NCBI RefSeq assembly: GCF_041321145.1
Contig: NZ_JBGGWA010000003.1
Coordinates: forward strand, 434,001 to 498,000
Direction of reading: 5' to 3'
Origin: Paraburkholderia sp041321145
GTDB lineage: Bacteria; Pseudomonadota; Gammaproteobacteria; Burkholderiales; Burkholderiaceae
Length of the DNA: 64,000 bases
Below the pieces are notes generated by a model, which did no database searches, was not told the DNA's origin, and was given only the letters and a program-made list of their open reading frames with translations. Positions 27,967 to 36,844 of the stretch are shown here, piece after piece; the first letter of the stretch is position 1, and each line of letters opens with the position of its first letter. Made by a program: the position numbers and the translations under genes.

Positions 27967-28908
27967 ATGATTCGCTTATTCCCACGCGGCGCTCTGCGCG
28001 CCCACGTTCTGACACTCGCCGTCGCCTTCGGCACTCCCGGGACCCTGGTGGTGGCGCCGGTGCTGCTGCTCGGCACGAGCGCCGCCCACGCGCAGGCGGT
28101 CTACCCCAGTGCCGACGCCGCCGCCAATGCGTTCGTCGACGCCCTCGCGCGCAACGACGAAGGTGCGCTCAAGCATGTGCTCGGCAACGACTTCCATCGC
28201 TTCATTCCATCCGCAGGCATCGGCGAGGACGACATCTATCAGTTCCTCGGCGCATGGTCGAAAGGCCATCAGATCGTCGGCGATCCGGTGAAGAGCAAGG
28301 GTCGCGCGACCGCTCACCTGGCGGTCGGCGACAGTGGATGGACCTTGCCGATTCCGCTCGTGCAAGCCGGACACGGGTGGCGTTTCGATCCGCCCGCCGC
28401 GCAGGACGAAATGCTGACGCGCCGCATCGGCCGCAACGAACGCTCGGCGATTCTGACCTCGCTCGCCTACGTCGACTCGCAAAACGATTATCACAACCTG
28501 ACCCAGCACTATGCACAGCGCTTCGTCAGCACGCCGGGCCAGCATGACGGCCTGTATTGGGCGACGGCGCCCGGCGAAACGGAAAGCCCGCTCGGACCGC
28601 TCGCCGCCACCATGCCCAACGGCACACTGCCGAAAGACGCCTATCACGGCTATCACTACCGGATCCTGACGGCGCAAGGTTCGCACGCGAAGGGTGGCGC
28701 GCAGAACTACATCGAGGGCGGCGTGCTGACCAAAGGGTTCGGCCTGATCGCCTCGCCGGCCGAATACGGCAAGACCGGCGTGATGAGTTTCATCGTCAAT
28801 CAGGACGGTCAGGTCTATCAGAAGAACCTGGGACCACAAACCGCGCGTGCCGCGGCCGCTGTTAAATCGTTCGATCCGGACGATAGCTGGCAGCCGGTGC
28901 AGCAATAA
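27967..28908 (+). CDS. DUF2950 domain secreted protein
   Basis: Secreted protein of unknown function, 313 residues from the ATG at 27967, preceded by AGAGGAG. A signal peptide (about residues 1–43, ending SAAHAQA) precedes the DUF2950 domain: FPS-type opening AVYPSADAAANAFVDAL, AYVDSQNDYHN, KDAYHGYHYRILTAQG and MSFIVNQDGQVYQKNLG. It sits 20 bases after the DUF3300 gene, so the two are cotranscribed and likely act together in the periplasm or outer membrane (inference from linkage). Confidence 0.92.
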   Translation: MIRLFPRGALRAHVLTLAVAFGTPGTLVVAPVLLLGTSAAHAQAVYPSADAAANAFVDALARNDEGALKHVLGNDFHRFIPSAGIGEDDIYQFLGAWSKGHQIVGDPVKSKGRATAHLAVGDSGWTLPIPLVQAGHGWRFDPPAAQDEMLTRRIGRNERSAILTSLAYVDSQNDYHNLTQHYAQRFVSTPGQHDGLYWATAPGETESPLGPLAATMPNGTLPKDAYHGYHYRILTAQGSHAKGGAQNYIEGGVLTKGFGLIASPAEYGKTGVMSFIVNQDGQVYQKNLGPQTARAAAAVKSFDPDDSWQPVQQ

Positions 28909-29229
28909 CAGCAGAGAAGTCCTCGACGGCCGGGGCGGCATACAAGCCGTGCGCGGCCGCCCGCCACGGCGAGTGTTCACGCTGACACCCACCACTTGCA
29001 TACCCGGCCGACGCGGCGCGAATCCACAGCCCCCCGCGCGACCCGGAATCCTTACGTGGTGCGCGGTGCCGGGCCGGTATAATGTCGGACTTTGCAGCGC
29101 TGCTTATCGCTGATTTGCGCCGCGCGCTTTTCACGTGCCGACCCGTTTTCGCTGAAAAGCGTCATCGCGCGGGCTACGCACAACGCCTGCGCCCTGCTCC
29201 GCTTTCCAAACCGCCCCTCTCGACCGACC
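28909..29229. other. Intergenic region upstream of folD
   Basis: 321 bases with no supported gene. A TATAAT at 29078–29083 (in GCCGGTATAATGTCGG) is a likely -10 for folD, giving a ~140-base leader; no clear -35 is seen at the right distance. Confidence 0.5.
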
Positions 29230-30090
29230 ATGACTGCCAAACTGATTGACGGCCTAGCCCTTTCCAAGACCCTGCGCGCCGAAGTCGCCACGCGCGCCGC
29301 CGCCCTCACCGCCCGCGGGCACCAGCCGGGCCTCGCCGTAGTGCTGGTGGGCGCCGATCCGGCCAGCGAAGTGTATGTGCGCAACAAGGTGAAGGCGTGC
29401 CACGACAACGGGCTGGGTTCGTCGTTCGATCGCTATCCAGCCGATTTGCCGGAAGCCGAGCTGCTCGCCCGCATCGACGAACTGAACCACGATCCGCGCA
29501 TCCACGGCATTCTGGTGCAACTGCCGCTGCCGCCGCATATCGACAGCCACAAGGTGATCGAGGCAATCGCTCCGGAAAAGGACGTCGACGGTTTTCACGT
29601 CGCCAACGCCGGCGCGCTGATGACCGGCCGGCCGCTGTTCCGCCCGTGCACGCCGTACGGCGTGATGAAGATGCTGGCCGCCTGCGAGATTCCACTGCAA
29701 GGTGCGAACGCGGTGGTGATCGGCCGCTCGAACATCGTCGGCAAGCCGATGGCGCTGTTGCTGCTCGAAGCGGGCGCGACCGTCACGATCTGCCATAGCA
29801 AAACGCGCGATCTGGCCGCGCACACGCGTAACGCCGACGTGGTCGTCGCCGCCACCGGCCTGCACAACATTCTTACCGCAGACATGGTGAAGCCGGGCGC
29901 GGCGGTGATCGACGTCGGCATGAATCGCGACGAAGCCGGCAAGCTGTGCGGCGACGTCGATTTCGCGGGCGTCAGCGAAGTGGCCGGCTATATCACGCCG
30001 GTGCCGGGCGGCGTCGGTCCCATGACCATCACGATGCTGCTCGTCAATACGATCGAAGCCGCCGAACGCGAAGCGGCAGGCAAGGCGTAA
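29230..30090 (+). CDS. folD: Bifunctional methylenetetrahydrofolate dehydrogenase/cyclohydrolase
   Basis: Interconverts 5,10-methylene-THF, methenyl-THF and 10-formyl-THF with NADP, supplying one-carbon units. The ATG at 29230 gives 286 residues, the usual FolD size; the frame is open further upstream without family similarity. Visible motifs: VYVRNKVKACHDNGLGS with the catalytic Lys, GILVQLPLPPH, PCTPYGVMKMLA, the NADP-binding VIGRSNIVGKPMALLLL and the C-terminal PVPGGVGPMTITMLLVNT. Confidence 0.97.
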   Translation: MTAKLIDGLALSKTLRAEVATRAAALTARGHQPGLAVVLVGADPASEVYVRNKVKACHDNGLGSSFDRYPADLPEAELLARIDELNHDPRIHGILVQLPLPPHIDSHKVIEAIAPEKDVDGFHVANAGALMTGRPLFRPCTPYGVMKMLAACEIPLQGANAVVIGRSNIVGKPMALLLLEAGATVTICHSKTRDLAAHTRNADVVVAATGLHNILTADMVKPGAAVIDVGMNRDEAGKLCGDVDFAGVSEVAGYITPVPGGVGPMTITMLLVNTIEAAEREAAGKA

Positions 30091-30102
30091 AGCTGAAGAG
30101 AC

Positions 30103-30129
30103 ATGCCGGCGAAGCGCGTTCGCCGGCAT
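30103..30129 (+). terminator. Hairpin after folD
   Basis: 11-bp perfect stem (30103–30113 with 30119–30129) just after the folD stop. There is no T-run, so termination is uncertain. Confidence 0.45.
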
Positions 30130-30192
30130 GCAGTGCTTCGAACTCAGTGCTTCAAAGCCTGGGGCATCAAATCCTGGCACCAACCACTCTTG

Positions 30193-31308
30193 TCAATGCG
30201 CGGCACGATCCCCTGCCGCGATTCCCGCGGTAAGCGGCGTCTGCCGACGCGCAAGGCGCCCGCGGCCCCACTTCAGCACCGGCCGCTCCACGAAGTGCCA
30301 CGACAGCGCCGCGCACAGCAGGATGAATGGCGCGGCGATCAGCACCGCCGCCACATGGCTCAACTGCGGCGCGATACTCGCGATGCATTGCTGCACCATG
30401 AAGCCGTACAGATAAATCCCATATGAGTAATCGTGACGTGGCACGAAACGCCGCAAGAGCGGCGTCGTACCCACCCACAGCACTCCGTAGACAAAGGCCA
30501 GATAGAACAATGGCTGAGCGCCGGCCGTATCTCGGAACACCAGAAACACCATCGCCAACGCCAGCGCCGTCAGGCCGTTGATATCGATCCGTTCGCGCCA
30601 TCCGTACAGCAGCATCCCCAGCATGAAAAACGGCTCCGGCCAGAACGAATAGCCGCCTGGCGTTTCGCTGAAGTCACGCACCCTGATCTGCAGATGCGGC
30701 AGATGCACGTGCAGGACAAACGCGGCGCACCCAAGCGCCGCCGCCAGCGCCGCGCCCCGTGCGCTGGACAGCAACCCCAGCATGCCGGTCACGAGCACGA
30801 TCAGATAACAGCGCACTTCGAGCGGCAGCGTCCACAGCGGCGCGCAGACGTCGACGGGAAAGCGGTTGTGCTCGAACACGCCGGGCAGCGCCCAGCCGGT
30901 TTTCAGCACGATGGTCGAGAAATTGTCGAGGTTGGCCCACGTCATGCCCGAGGCGAAATAGTCACGCAGCGGCAGCGTCGTAAACAGCGGCCCGACGATG
31001 AACACCGCCACCAGCGAGCCGCCCGCCACCGCCGGCCACAGGCGCGCGATGCGCAACGCGGCGAAACGAGGCACCGAGCGTTGCCGGTCGAAGCTGGCGG
31101 TCACCAGCATGCCGCTCAGCAGAAAAAATGCGTAGACGCCAAGCGCACCGAAGCCGTCGAACCCGAGCGCGTTCTGGACCCAATCAGTCGTGCCGTCCGG
31201 CGCCTGCAGCAGATACGAGTGGCCATACACGACGGCCACGGCGGCAAGGAGCCGCACCAGGTCGAAGTTGTTGCCGTTGCGCGAGAGAGCGTGCGAAAGC
31301 GGGTTCAT
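30193..31308 (-). CDS. OafA/YrhL-type membrane acyltransferase
   Basis: Acyltransferase-3 family integral membrane enzyme (371 residues, about ten helices) that typically O-acetylates or acylates extracellular polysaccharide or lipid. The family opening NNFDLVRLLAAVAVVYGHSY carries the catalytic-type His, followed by GVYAFFLLSGMLVTASF and the WTLPLEVRCYL segment. The ATG at 31308 has AAGAGG upstream. It is on the opposite strand between folD and prlC, with no polysaccharide genes nearby, so the substrate is unknown and it may be a later insertion. Confidence 0.88.
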   Translation of the reverse strand: MNPLSHALSRNGNNFDLVRLLAAVAVVYGHSYLLQAPDGTTDWVQNALGFDGFGALGVYAFFLLSGMLVTASFDRQRSVPRFAALRIARLWPAVAGGSLVAVFIVGPLFTTLPLRDYFASGMTWANLDNFSTIVLKTGWALPGVFEHNRFPVDVCAPLWTLPLEVRCYLIVLVTGMLGLLSSARGAALAAALGCAAFVLHVHLPHLQIRVRDFSETPGGYSFWPEPFFMLGMLLYGWRERIDINGLTALALAMVFLVFRDTAGAQPLFYLAFVYGVLWVGTTPLLRRFVPRHDYSYGIYLYGFMVQQCIASIAPQLSHVAAVLIAAPFILLCAALSWHFVERPVLKWGRGRLARRQTPLTAGIAAGDRAAH

Positions 31309-31603
31309 CGATACCTCTTGAAGAAAGCGTCGCTGACGGATAGCGACACGCCAGAATGCGGCATGGCAGCAATTCGCACCGTTCGCTTTCGCACAAAAGC
31401 GCAGCGGCGCATGCCGTCCACCTAAAACCCGTGCGGCATGCCCGTCCCGCGCACAGAGCCGTGACATCTGATAATTTGTCTGCCGACGGATTGGAATCGG
31501 CGCGCCCTGCCCCAATAATGTCTCTATGCGGTGTTATCGGGGCGTCATCGCGCGCCCGTCGATGCACCGATTACCCGTTCACCCGCGTCAGACAGGAAGC
31601 CTT

Positions 31604-33712
31604 ATGTCCCCTACCCCCTCGAATCACGACAATCCGCTCCTCGATTTCTCCGACCTGCCGCGCTTTGGCGACATCCGCCCTGAACACGTCACGCCCGCCC
31701 TCGATGTCCTGCTCGCCGACGCTGCCGCCGCCGTCGAGCGCGCCGCCCAGCCCGTCACGCCCGCTTCGTGGGCCGACGTGGTCGAGCCGGTCGAGCGCGC
31801 CACCGAGCCGCTGTCGCGCGCCTGGAGCGTGGTCGGCCATCTGAACGCCGTCGCCGATACGCCGGAACTGCGCGCCGTGTACGGCGAGAACCTGCCGCGC
31901 GTCACCGAATTCTGGTCGAGCGTCGGTCAGAATCTCGCGCTGTATGAGAAGTACAAGGCGCTTCACGCCAGCAGCGATTTTGCGTCGCTGACCGGCGAGC
32001 GCCAGAAGATCCTTGGCAATGCGCTGCGCGATTTCCGCCTGTCGGGTGCGGAATTGCCGGAAGACCAGAAGCCGCATTTCGCCGAATTGCAGGAACGCCA
32101 GGCGGGTTTGTCGAAAGCGTTTTCGGATCACGTGCTCGATGCGACGAACGCGTACGCCTATCTCGTCGAAGCCGGTAATGAAGCACAACTGGCCGGCCTG
32201 CCGGAAGACGTGATCGAGGCCGCGAAGGAAGCGGCCGAACGCGAAGGCAAGACCGGCTATAAATTCACACTGCATTTCCCGTCGTATTTCCCGGTGATGC
32301 AGTACTCGGAAAATCGCGCGATGCGCGAAGCCGTGTACCGCGCGTATGTGACGCGTGCTTCCGAACTCGGTCCGCAATATGGCAACGGCAAACCCGAGTG
32401 GGACAACACGGCGGTGCTCGCCGATCAGTTGAAATTGCGCGCCGAAGAAGCGCACATGCTCGGCTACAACAACTTCGCCGAGGTCTCGCTCGCGCCGAAG
32501 ATGGCGGAGTCGCCGGCGCAAGTGATGGCCTTCCTCGAAGACCTCGCCACGCGCGCCCGTCCGCACGCTGAACAGGACTGGAAGGAACTGTGCGAATTCG
32601 CCGCGAACGAACTTGGCATGACCGACCTGCAGCCGTGGGACATGACGTTCGCCGCCGAACGTCTGCGTCAGAAGCGCTATTCGTTCTCCGAGAACGAAGT
32701 CAAACAGTACTTCCCGGAAGACACGGTATTCAAGGGTCTCTTCAAGGTCACCGAAACGCTGTTCGGCGTGCGCATCCGCCGCGATGAAGCGGCCGTGTGG
32801 CATCCGGATGTGCGTTTTTTCCGCGTCGAGAATCAGGACGGCGGCCTCGTCGCCCAGTTCTACCTCGATCTGTATGCGCGCGAAGGCAAGCGCGGCGGCG
32901 CATGGATGGACGACGCGCGGGGCCGTCACAAGCACACGCACGGCAGCGTGCAAACGCCGGTCGCGTATCTGACCTGCAACTTCTCGGCGCCGGTCGGCGG
33001 CAAGCCCGCCTGCTTCACGCACGATGAAGTGATCACGCTGTTCCACGAGTTCGGCCACGGTCTGCACCACATGCTTACGCGTGTCGACGAACTGGGCGTG
33101 TCGGGCATCAACGGCGTCGAGTGGGACGCGGTCGAACTGCCGTCGCAATTCATGGAAAACTTCTGCTGGGAGTGGGACGTGTTGAGCGACATGACCTCGC
33201 ACGTCGAAACCGCCAAGCCGCTGCCGCGGGATCTGTTCGACAAGATGCTCGCCGCGAAAAACTTCCAGAGCGGTCTCGGCACGTTGCGCCAGATCGTCTT
33301 CTCGATGTTCGACATGCAACTGCACACCGGTTTCGACGCATCCGGCACGAAGAACGCGACCGAACTCGCGAGCGAGATCAACGAGCGTTTCCACGTGGTG
33401 CCGCAAGCTTCGTTCTCGCGTTGGCCGAATACGTTCAGCCATATTTTCGCGGGCGGTTATGCGGCGGGATACTACAGCTACAAATGGGCAGAGGTGCTGT
33501 CCGCCGATGCCTACGCCGCGTTCGAGGAAGCCGCTCAAGCCGCAAGTGGCAGCGTGCTCGATCAGGCGACCGGCATGCGATATCGCAAAGAGATTCTGGA
33601 AGTGGGCGGCAGCCGTCCCGCGATGGAATCATTCAAGGCATTCCGCGGCCGCGAACCGAATATCGATGCCTTGTTGCGGCACAACGGCATGACGCCAGGC
33701 GCGGTACATTGA
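31604..33712 (+). CDS. prlC: M3-family zinc oligopeptidase (oligopeptidase A type)
   Basis: Cytoplasmic zinc metallopeptidase that degrades short peptides, including cleaved signal peptides. The ATG at 31604 gives 702 residues (E. coli OpdA 680), with AGGAAG upstream. The zinc motif HEFGHGLHHML (HEXXH) lies around residue 483, with the downstream Glu ligand in SQFMENFCWEW. The C-terminal HIFAGGYAAGYYSYKWAE is characteristic of M3A. The start is the first ATG with a good ribosome site; upstream residues are not family-like. Confidence 0.94.
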   Translation: MSPTPSNHDNPLLDFSDLPRFGDIRPEHVTPALDVLLADAAAAVERAAQPVTPASWADVVEPVERATEPLSRAWSVVGHLNAVADTPELRAVYGENLPRVTEFWSSVGQNLALYEKYKALHASSDFASLTGERQKILGNALRDFRLSGAELPEDQKPHFAELQERQAGLSKAFSDHVLDATNAYAYLVEAGNEAQLAGLPEDVIEAAKEAAEREGKTGYKFTLHFPSYFPVMQYSENRAMREAVYRAYVTRASELGPQYGNGKPEWDNTAVLADQLKLRAEEAHMLGYNNFAEVSLAPKMAESPAQVMAFLEDLATRARPHAEQDWKELCEFAANELGMTDLQPWDMTFAAERLRQKRYSFSENEVKQYFPEDTVFKGLFKVTETLFGVRIRRDEAAVWHPDVRFFRVENQDGGLVAQFYLDLYAREGKRGGAWMDDARGRHKHTHGSVQTPVAYLTCNFSAPVGGKPACFTHDEVITLFHEFGHGLHHMLTRVDELGVSGINGVEWDAVELPSQFMENFCWEWDVLSDMTSHVETAKPLPRDLFDKMLAAKNFQSGLGTLRQIVFSMFDMQLHTGFDASGTKNATELASEINERFHVVPQASFSRWPNTFSHIFAGGYAAGYYSYKWAEVLSADAYAAFEEAAQAASGSVLDQATGMRYRKEILEVGGSRPAMESFKAFRGREPNIDALLRHNGMTPGAVH

Positions 33713-33757
33713 TCATGCGTTGAAGCCCCGACGTGTTCGATAGCGCCGACAAGAAAG

Positions 33758-33789
33758 CCGGTGGTTTGCGTGAGCAACCACCGGTTTTT
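33758..33789. terminator. Terminator between prlC and the cytosine deaminase gene
   Basis: 9-bp stem (33758–33766 CCGGTGGTT, 33776–33784 AACCACCGG) followed by five T on the plus strand. It sits between convergent genes. Confidence 0.85.
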
Positions 33790-33815
33790 CTATTCGTGCG
33801 TGCTGCGCGCTCCGG

Positions 33816-35117
33816 CTAGCCGCGATGCAGTTTGAAATCCACCTGCGCAGGACGCCCTTCCAGCGACAACGCTGCGCGCGCCGCAGGCGCACAGCTCACC
33901 ACCTTGCCACGGCTCACCACCGCGAGCCGCGCGGCACGCAAGCGGATCGCCTCGACCGGGTCGCGTGCGTCGAGCAGCACGAGATTGGCGGCGCTTCCCG
34001 GCGCGATGCCATAGTCTTCCAGCCCGAGAATGCGCGCGGCATTCACGGTGACCGCATCGAAGCACGCTTGCATACCGTCGACGCCCGTCATCTGTGCGAC
34101 ATGCAAGCCCATGTGCGCGACTTCGAGCATGTCGCCCGAGCCGAGGCTATACCACGGGTCCATCACGCAATCGTGCCCGAACGCGACGTTGATGCCCGCG
34201 GCCATCATCTCCGGCACCCGTGTCATGCCGCGGCGCTTTGGATACGTGTCGCTGCGGCCTTGCAGCGTGATGTTGATCAGCGGATTGGCGATCGCCGCAA
34301 CGCCCGACTCGCGCATCAGCGGCAAGAGCTTGCTGACGTAGTAGTTGTCCATTGAATGCATCGAGGTCAGGTGCGAACCGGTGACGCGCCCATGCAAGCC
34401 GAGCCGGTGCGTCTCGGCTGCGAGCGTTTCGATATGGCGCGACATGGGATCGTCCGATTCGTCGCAATGCATGTCGACGCGCAAGCCCTGCTCCGCCGCG
34501 TACTCGCAGAGCATGCGCACGGATCGGGCACCGTCGGCCATGGTCCGTTCGAAATGCGGAATCCCGCCGACGACGTCGACGCCCATTGCAATCGCTCGCT
34601 TGAGATTCTCGAATGCGCCGGGACTGCGCAACACGCCGTCCTGTGGAAACGCGACCAGTTGCAGGTCGAGATACGGCGCGACCCGGCGCTTTACTTCGAC
34701 CAGCGCTTCGACTGCGAGCAAGCGCGGATCGCATACATCCACGTGGCTGCGGATCGCCAGCAGACCGCGCGCAACAGCCCAATCGCAGTACTGCAGCGCG
34801 CGCTCGATCAGCGCCTCCTGCGTCAGGTCCGGCTTCAGTTCGCCCCAAAGCGCAATGCCTTCCAGCAAGGTGCCCGACGCATTCACACGCGGCAGACCGT
34901 ATGACAGCGTGGCGTCCATGTGGAAATGCGGATCGACGAAGGGCGGCGTGACGAGCGAACCGGCGGCGTCGATTTCTTCGCGCGCGCTGGCGGCCAGATT
35001 GGGCTCGACAGCCACGATGCGGCCCGCTTCGATGCCGATGTCGACCGGCTGCTTATGCTGCTTTTTCTGCGGCGTGGCGCTCGGCGGCAGCATCGCCCGG
35101 CGGATGATCAGATCCAT
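33816..35117 (-). CDS. codA: Cytosine deaminase (CodA-type amidohydrolase)
   Basis: Metal-dependent amidohydrolase closely resembling E. coli CodA, which converts cytosine to uracil. The ATG at 35117 gives 433 residues with AGGGAG upstream. Metal ligands are in PPFVDPHFHMDATLSYG, HCDESDD and the Asp of GHDCVMDPWYSLG; RSHVDVCDPRL, VGGIPHFE and NPLINITLQGRSDTYPKRRG follow CodA closely. No codB permease is next to it. Related enzymes in this group deaminate other pyrimidines or triazines, so the exact substrate is inferred. Confidence 0.88.
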   Translation of the reverse strand: MDLIIRRAMLPPSATPQKKQHKQPVDIGIEAGRIVAVEPNLAASAREEIDAAGSLVTPPFVDPHFHMDATLSYGLPRVNASGTLLEGIALWGELKPDLTQEALIERALQYCDWAVARGLLAIRSHVDVCDPRLLAVEALVEVKRRVAPYLDLQLVAFPQDGVLRSPGAFENLKRAIAMGVDVVGGIPHFERTMADGARSVRMLCEYAAEQGLRVDMHCDESDDPMSRHIETLAAETHRLGLHGRVTGSHLTSMHSMDNYYVSKLLPLMRESGVAAIANPLINITLQGRSDTYPKRRGMTRVPEMMAAGINVAFGHDCVMDPWYSLGSGDMLEVAHMGLHVAQMTGVDGMQACFDAVTVNAARILGLEDYGIAPGSAANLVLLDARDPVEAIRLRAARLAVVSRGKVVSCAPAARAALSLEGRPAQVDFKLHRG

Positions 35118-35327
35118 GAATCGCTCCCTGTTGACCGCTTTTTGAATGACTACGATTCTAGCGGCGTCAGAAAGCGCGTGACGGCGTTTTATCACGACGC
35201 CGTACCGGCGGGCGGCAGGAAATCCGTACCGGCTGTGCCCCATGGCGCCCGCCTATACTCGACGTTCAACGTTTAGCGTTCGGCTTTGGCTGTGCATACA
35301 TCATCCATCCACCCACGGAGCAAGCGA

Positions 35328-36026
35328 ATGAAAACGATCGGCGTGATCGGCGGAATGAGTTGGGAATCGTCCACCGAGTACTACAAGCTCCTGAACCGCC
35401 ACGCCAAGGCGCGCCTCGGCGGCCACCACAACGCTCGCAGCCTGATGCTGACGGTCGACTTCGCGCCGATCGAGGCAAACCAGCGCGCCGGCGACTGGAC
35501 CGCGCTCGGCAAACAGATGGCCGATGCCGCACGCCAACTCGAACAAGGGGGCGCCGACCTGGTGATGCTGGCGACCAACACGATGCACCGCGTATATGAA
35601 TCGATCGAACAGGCGATCGGCGTGCCATTCCTGCATATCGCCGATCCGACCGGCAATGCGCTGCGGGCCGCGGGCATCGCACGGGTGGGCTTGCTCGGCA
35701 CGCGCTATACGATGGAGCAGACGTTCTACACGGGGCGCTTACGCGAGCGCTACGGCCTCGAGACTCTGATTCCCGATGAAACCGGGCGCGCGGATGTGCA
35801 TCGCATCATTTACGACGAGCTGTGCCACGGCAAAGTGGATGACGGCTCGCGCGCGGTGTATCAACGAGTGATCGAAGGACTGGCCGCGCGTGGCGCGCAA
35901 GCGGTGATTCTCGGCTGCACGGAAATCACTTTGCTGATCAAGCCGGAAGATTCGGCGTTGCCGGTGTTCGACACGACCGCGTTGCATGCGCAAGCGGCGG
36001 TGGAATGGGCGATCGATTCGGAGTGA
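35328..36026 (+). CDS. Aspartate/glutamate racemase family protein
   Basis: Cofactor-independent amino-acid racemase of the Asp/Glu (YgeA-like) family, 232 residues. The start MKTIGVIGGMSWESSTEYY is diagnostic. The two catalytic positions are Thr85 (MLATNTMHRV), where classical aspartate racemases have Cys, and the Cys in VILGCTEITLLI. This Thr/Cys pair is the pattern of YgeA-type broad-specificity racemases. GGAG lies eight bases before the ATG. It is divergent from codA with a ~210-base gap. Confidence 0.9.
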   Translation: MKTIGVIGGMSWESSTEYYKLLNRHAKARLGGHHNARSLMLTVDFAPIEANQRAGDWTALGKQMADAARQLEQGGADLVMLATNTMHRVYESIEQAIGVPFLHIADPTGNALRAAGIARVGLLGTRYTMEQTFYTGRLRERYGLETLIPDETGRADVHRIIYDELCHGKVDDGSRAVYQRVIEGLAARGAQAVILGCTEITLLIKPEDSALPVFDTTALHAQAAVEWAIDSE

Positions 36027-36073
36027 ATGCAGAACGCGCGAAGCGCATGCGGTGTGGCGACGCCACAAGTTAA

Positions 36074-36104
36074 AAAGCCCGCGTAGCTTGCGCTAGCGGG
36101 CTTT
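36074..36104. terminator. Terminator between the racemase gene and tRNA-fMet
   Basis: 9-bp stem AAAGCCCGC/GCGGGCTTT (36074–36082 with 36096–36104), extended by TAGC/GCTA, in a convergent gap. It can serve both strands. Confidence 0.85.
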
Positions 36105-36114
36105 CAACAATGCT

Positions 36115-36191
<77 letters not shown>

Positions 36192-36304
36192 TCAGAGAAA
36201 AAAATTATAGCGGGTTGTCAGCAAGACGTCAAACAATCGGATCAAATAGTTTCAAACGAACCGCGCAACGCGTGTCCGCACTCGCGCACCAGGTGAGCAG
36301 CAAC

Positions 36305-36592
36305 TCAAAGATCCTCGACCGTCGCGCCTGCCACTTTGCCGTCGATGATGTCCGCGCCGTACTGGCTCGCACTACGCTTCGCGACGCCGAAATCGGAAAA
36401 TGTGGACGGCAGCACGAGACGAAATACGCGGCTTGCCTTCGAGCCGCCGATCGCGCCCGGCCGGCACACGCGTACCGCTACGTCGTAGCCTTCAGCATGA
36501 CGCTTGTGACCATCGAACTTGTCGAACTCCCGCGAAAACACCAGCGGATGCACTTCGAAGTCCTTATAAAGGGCTGGATAAAGTTGGGCCAT
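36305..36592 (-). CDS. Small conserved-looking hypothetical protein
   Basis: A 95-residue ORF starting MAQLYPALYKDFEVHPLVFS, with no signal peptide and no membrane segment. It has a mixed alpha/beta composition and one cysteine (VRVCRPGAIGG). I recall similar short proteins in Burkholderia but no function. It lies alone between tRNA-fMet and xth on the opposite strand to xth. The Shine-Dalgarno is weak. Confidence 0.62.
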   Translation of the reverse strand: MAQLYPALYKDFEVHPLVFSREFDKFDGHKRHAEGYDVAVRVCRPGAIGGSKASRVFRLVLPSTFSDFGVAKRSASQYGADIIDGKVAGATVEDL

Positions 36593-36844
36593 GGACCATC
36601 CCCGATGCGTGTAAATGTGATCCCACTATACGCCGCGGCATGACAGGATCGGGCTTTTATTTTTCAATGCCGCCGGGGCAATTTTCACCGAGGCTCGTCT
36701 CGCGCGCTAAGATGCGAGGCTATCGGCATAAGCCCGCTTCCGCCGACCCGGATGCGGGCCGCGAGACGGGTAGATAAAGCAAAATAGAGCAAAAACGAGG
36801 GCCAACGCGCCTCAAAGACTTTGCCCAAAGAATGTGAGAACTTC

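Noticed and set aside
31571..33538. 655-codon open frame antisense to prlC
   Set aside because: Shadow frame. The zinc HEXXH enzyme on the plus strand explains the sequence.
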